In this document: positions 61,248 through 64,000 of the stretch, piece after piece
How the letters are laid out: each line of letters starts with the position of its first letter
Position numbering within the stretch: the stretch's first letter is position 1
Notes under the pieces: model-generated
Databases searched by the model: none
The model's input: only the letters and a program-made list of their open reading frames with translations
What the model was told of the DNA's origin: nothing
Assembly (NCBI GenBank): GCA_029931535.1
Contig: JAQPZY010001295.1
Location: 1,939,248-2,003,247 of the forward strand
Direction of reading: 5' to 3'
Origin: Margaritifera margaritifera
Taxonomy: Eukaryota > Mollusca > Bivalvia > Unionida > Margaritiferidae
Length of the DNA stretch: 64,000 nucleotides
Program-made: the position numbers and the translations under genes

Positions 61248-64000
61248 CATCACTTCACACACGTGATATTTTTGTCAAGTGGTAGTAAAGGCTAAATCAT
61301 GATCATAATGTGAAAGAAACTAAGTTTTGCTCGTCAGATTCGGCTCTATATTAAAACATGAAGACATTTGTTTCCTCATTGCTCTTCAGAAGGATCATCC
61401 AAGGATTGACAAACAAGAGAAGTTAAAATAAAATTTAAAAAGCAAACTTGGAAAAAAGTGTGAATAATTTAATCATAATTAGGTTAAGGAAATATTAATA
61501 AATTAGGACAAACGTATTTTGCGCTTATTTCAATTCATAGACAAATGTCATCGGAGACCTTACAAAGTTTTTAAAATCAAAATAATCGAGAATAATTTAA
61601 ATTTTTATGTGAAAAGATAGACTCTGTAAAATAAATAAAATAGTTAATAAATAAATAAATTATTCGGGTATAGAAGTATTTCAGTTCCCTACCGGAAAAT
61701 GCTTATTTTACCAAAAGAAATCAGATAATCCTTTGCTCTTCTGCTCCTGGTCCGGTCCATAGTATACTTGGTACCTATCCAGTTTGTAGCGAAGATGTGC
61801 GATAAGCATGTGGTGTTACTCCTTGTAACACTATTTTTTAAAATCCAAAATGATGTGAATTTTATTGATTTTTCAACTTGTTGGAAATAAATTGACAAAA
61901 GACCTGGAGAGAAGTAAACGGCAGTGAAATAGAGATGTAGTTCTACTGAGTAGAACCTTACAGTAGAGAGGAAAAATTTTATTCTATCGAGAGAGACGAA
62001 TGATATATAGTTGGAGCTGAAGCGCAACTGAATACATGACTATTAGGTACAGTTGAGTAAAACGAAAAAACTCAAACTGAGTATAATATGAATTGGATTC
62101 ATAGTACTATAGAAAGACATGCCTTTGAAAAAAAAGAAAACACGACTGTTTCTTTTTATTAAGGCCTCTGTTCAACACAATATGTAAATATATTAGATAA
62201 TAAACCTTGGGTAGGTGCTATATGTATTTATGTCTCCGTTTATAGGTTTGTTAGATTTTAGTGATTATTTGTTGATTAAGGGGAGTCGGTGTTGGGAAGA
62301 AATTACTCAACTCCGAGCAATTAGCCATTTACTAGGATCAGACTCCTATGACAGCATGGAATAGTTTCCAAAAAAAAAACATAGGGAATTATCTGGATAT
62401 ATTTAGGTATACATATTTAAGTAATTTGAGATAAGAAATAGGCTTGACTGGTGAATCATGCAAATGTGAAATAAGAAAAACCACACAAAGTGTGAAATTA
62501 GAGTTCGGGTTTATGTGTGGTCATTAGGTGATTAGAGGAAAAATTATTTGTAGTGTTTGCGCGTATAAGAACCTTTCAGTTGACAACGACTGATGTCATG
62601 AGGTCCGTAGAAATAGGGGAAAACAACGGACTTCAAAGCCACTCTCACGCAGGAGTATGATTCGCTCGGTATGAGACCCCCTTGCGTGTAACAGTATTAT
62701 ATAAGAAGTCCGTTTTTGCGCCGGAGGTGTAAAGGTAACGATTAAACGTGTTTTTCATGCTTGGGTACCGGGTTCGAAACGGCCAATCGACAGCATATTT
62801 TTGATGAAGAAAAAAATTCAAAATATACTTGCACATGGTATAATCTATATCCATAGAGACTGTGGTGAAAGTAATATTGAATAAAATACAAACAGGTAGA
62901 TATTCCATATAAAACGAAAATATATCCCCCTCTCCCACTCCCCCCTCTGCCGTTTGCAAACCTGGGTTAAAATAATAAATGATAAGGGAACGAAAGTTCC
63001 ATACAGATAAAATTAATATATAATATACGTACGAAAGTCCATACAGATAAACATTGTAACGCTAGGAGTATTTTCTGGCTGCATTTGATCGCTATAAAAA
63101 AGTAGGCATCGGTAACGACTAACGTCGATACTGAAAATCTAGTCCAGTGTTAACGCGAGATGCCTGAGGGGGAGGGGGGGCATATACAATGAAAAGAGGC
63201 AACTAAAAAATTGAAAATAACATTAATAGTCGCACCCTCTTCCATCCAATTCGAGTGTTTATTGTCTGATAGACGCTTTAATTTGTCTCTCCCTTTTCTT
63301 GAACATTAGAAAACAATATAATTATTGGAAATTTCCACCCGTGCTTCCGTCCAATTATTCATTGCATAACTGTATTATCTGACCTAAGCCCTGTTCACTC
63401 GTCTGTGCGTTTTTCTGCCCATTATACCCTCTCAATCCGACCATTCTGTTTGTCCGAGTATGGGCTCCTCAAATAATCTGTTCACCTTTATCTGTACGTC
63501 CTTCCGATTTTATTCGTCTATAAGTTTTTGGAGTTTGTCTGTCCCATCAGTTCCTTCATCCATCCTTTCGCCTCTTTTGCCGATTCTTTATCGTTTGTGG
63601 TTCATATCTTCAGTTTTGTCCGTCCGTTCTACTTTCCCTCCCTGTCGATCCATTTCTTGTCCGTCTGCCCGTACGTCTTTATTTGTATCCATCTGCTGTT
63701 GTGTTTGTCTGCCAATCTAAACAACCGTGTGTTTGTCCCTGTCAAAAGTTGACTGATTATATCGTCCTTCAAATATTAATGTTCAAACAGAAAGTCTACT
63801 AAAAACCAAATACACCATGATTGCTTGCTTTCATTTTCATATTTTCCCCCTCACCCCCATTTTGCACTTTATAGGAGGATTGTTAAACCTATATTCGGAC
63901 GAAAGGAATTTAAAAGAGGAAGTTATAGGATTGGAAAAGGGAGTTGTTATTCGCTTCATCATGTACATATCTGCTTACCTACAGAACTACCTACATACAT
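61248..64000. other. Flanking host DNA without a recognised gene
   Basis: AT-rich sequence. Small frames at 61.69-62.03, 62.65-62.96 and 63.46-63.75 kb lack domains and look like low-complexity (TCTGTCCG-type) by-products. Confidence 0.4.

Overview
The window is animal nuclear DNA rich in repeats and low in host genes, probably from a lophotrochozoan and most likely a mollusc. That placement rests on repeat style and is an inference. The one host coding exon I can name is a start-codon exon of the spliceosome-associated SR protein SRRM2 (minus strand, 16.3-16.56 kb). It has a clean splice acceptor and donor.

From 1 to 32 kb the sequence is mostly repeats and decayed transposons: a 143-bp tandem repeat (also at 15.2 and 27.6 kb); a dispersed repeat carrying AGGTCANNNTGACCT palindromes; a LINE remnant; a DIRS-type retroelement with RT, RNase H and tyrosine recombinase pieces; a Gypsy RNase H fragment ending in a polypurine tract directly joined to a tRNA-Pro-type primer binding site; two copies of a hAT-like element, one with a 54-bp minisatellite expansion; a 3.6-kb, 51-bp satellite; a nest of two hAT-like elements with a tRNA-derived SINE inside; and a pogo/Tigger-like fragment.

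From about 32.25 to 61.25 kb lie two Polinton/Maverick (adintovirus-like) virus-type transposons in tandem. The first (about 32.25-39.62 kb) is an old, internally deleted copy. The second (39994-61241) has terminal inverted repeats and a perfect 6-bp target-site duplication, CGCATG. It carries a minus-strand structural block: adenain-like protease, major capsid protein, core protein, penton-like protein, membrane protein, chromodomain integrase, two pX-like proteins and a packaging ATPase. Next come an accessory region with two BIR (IAP-type) genes and tandem families of small unknown genes, then a protein-primed PolB broken by many small frameshifts.

The most unusual signal is at both ends of the second Polinton. 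Small genes there end in histone-type 3' signals: a 6-bp stem with a 4-nt loop, usually followed by ACCCA, then a CAAGAAAGA-like purine element as in replication-dependent histone genes. Three of these terminal-region genes share an upstream promoter module (GATGTTTTCC-TCACGT box plus TATA), and two of those also share an AGTCATTC start-site motif. The structural block instead ends in AATAAA. This suggests a viral early gene class that uses the host S-phase histone mRNA 3'-end machinery while late genes use polyadenylation. The last 2.75 kb show no gene.
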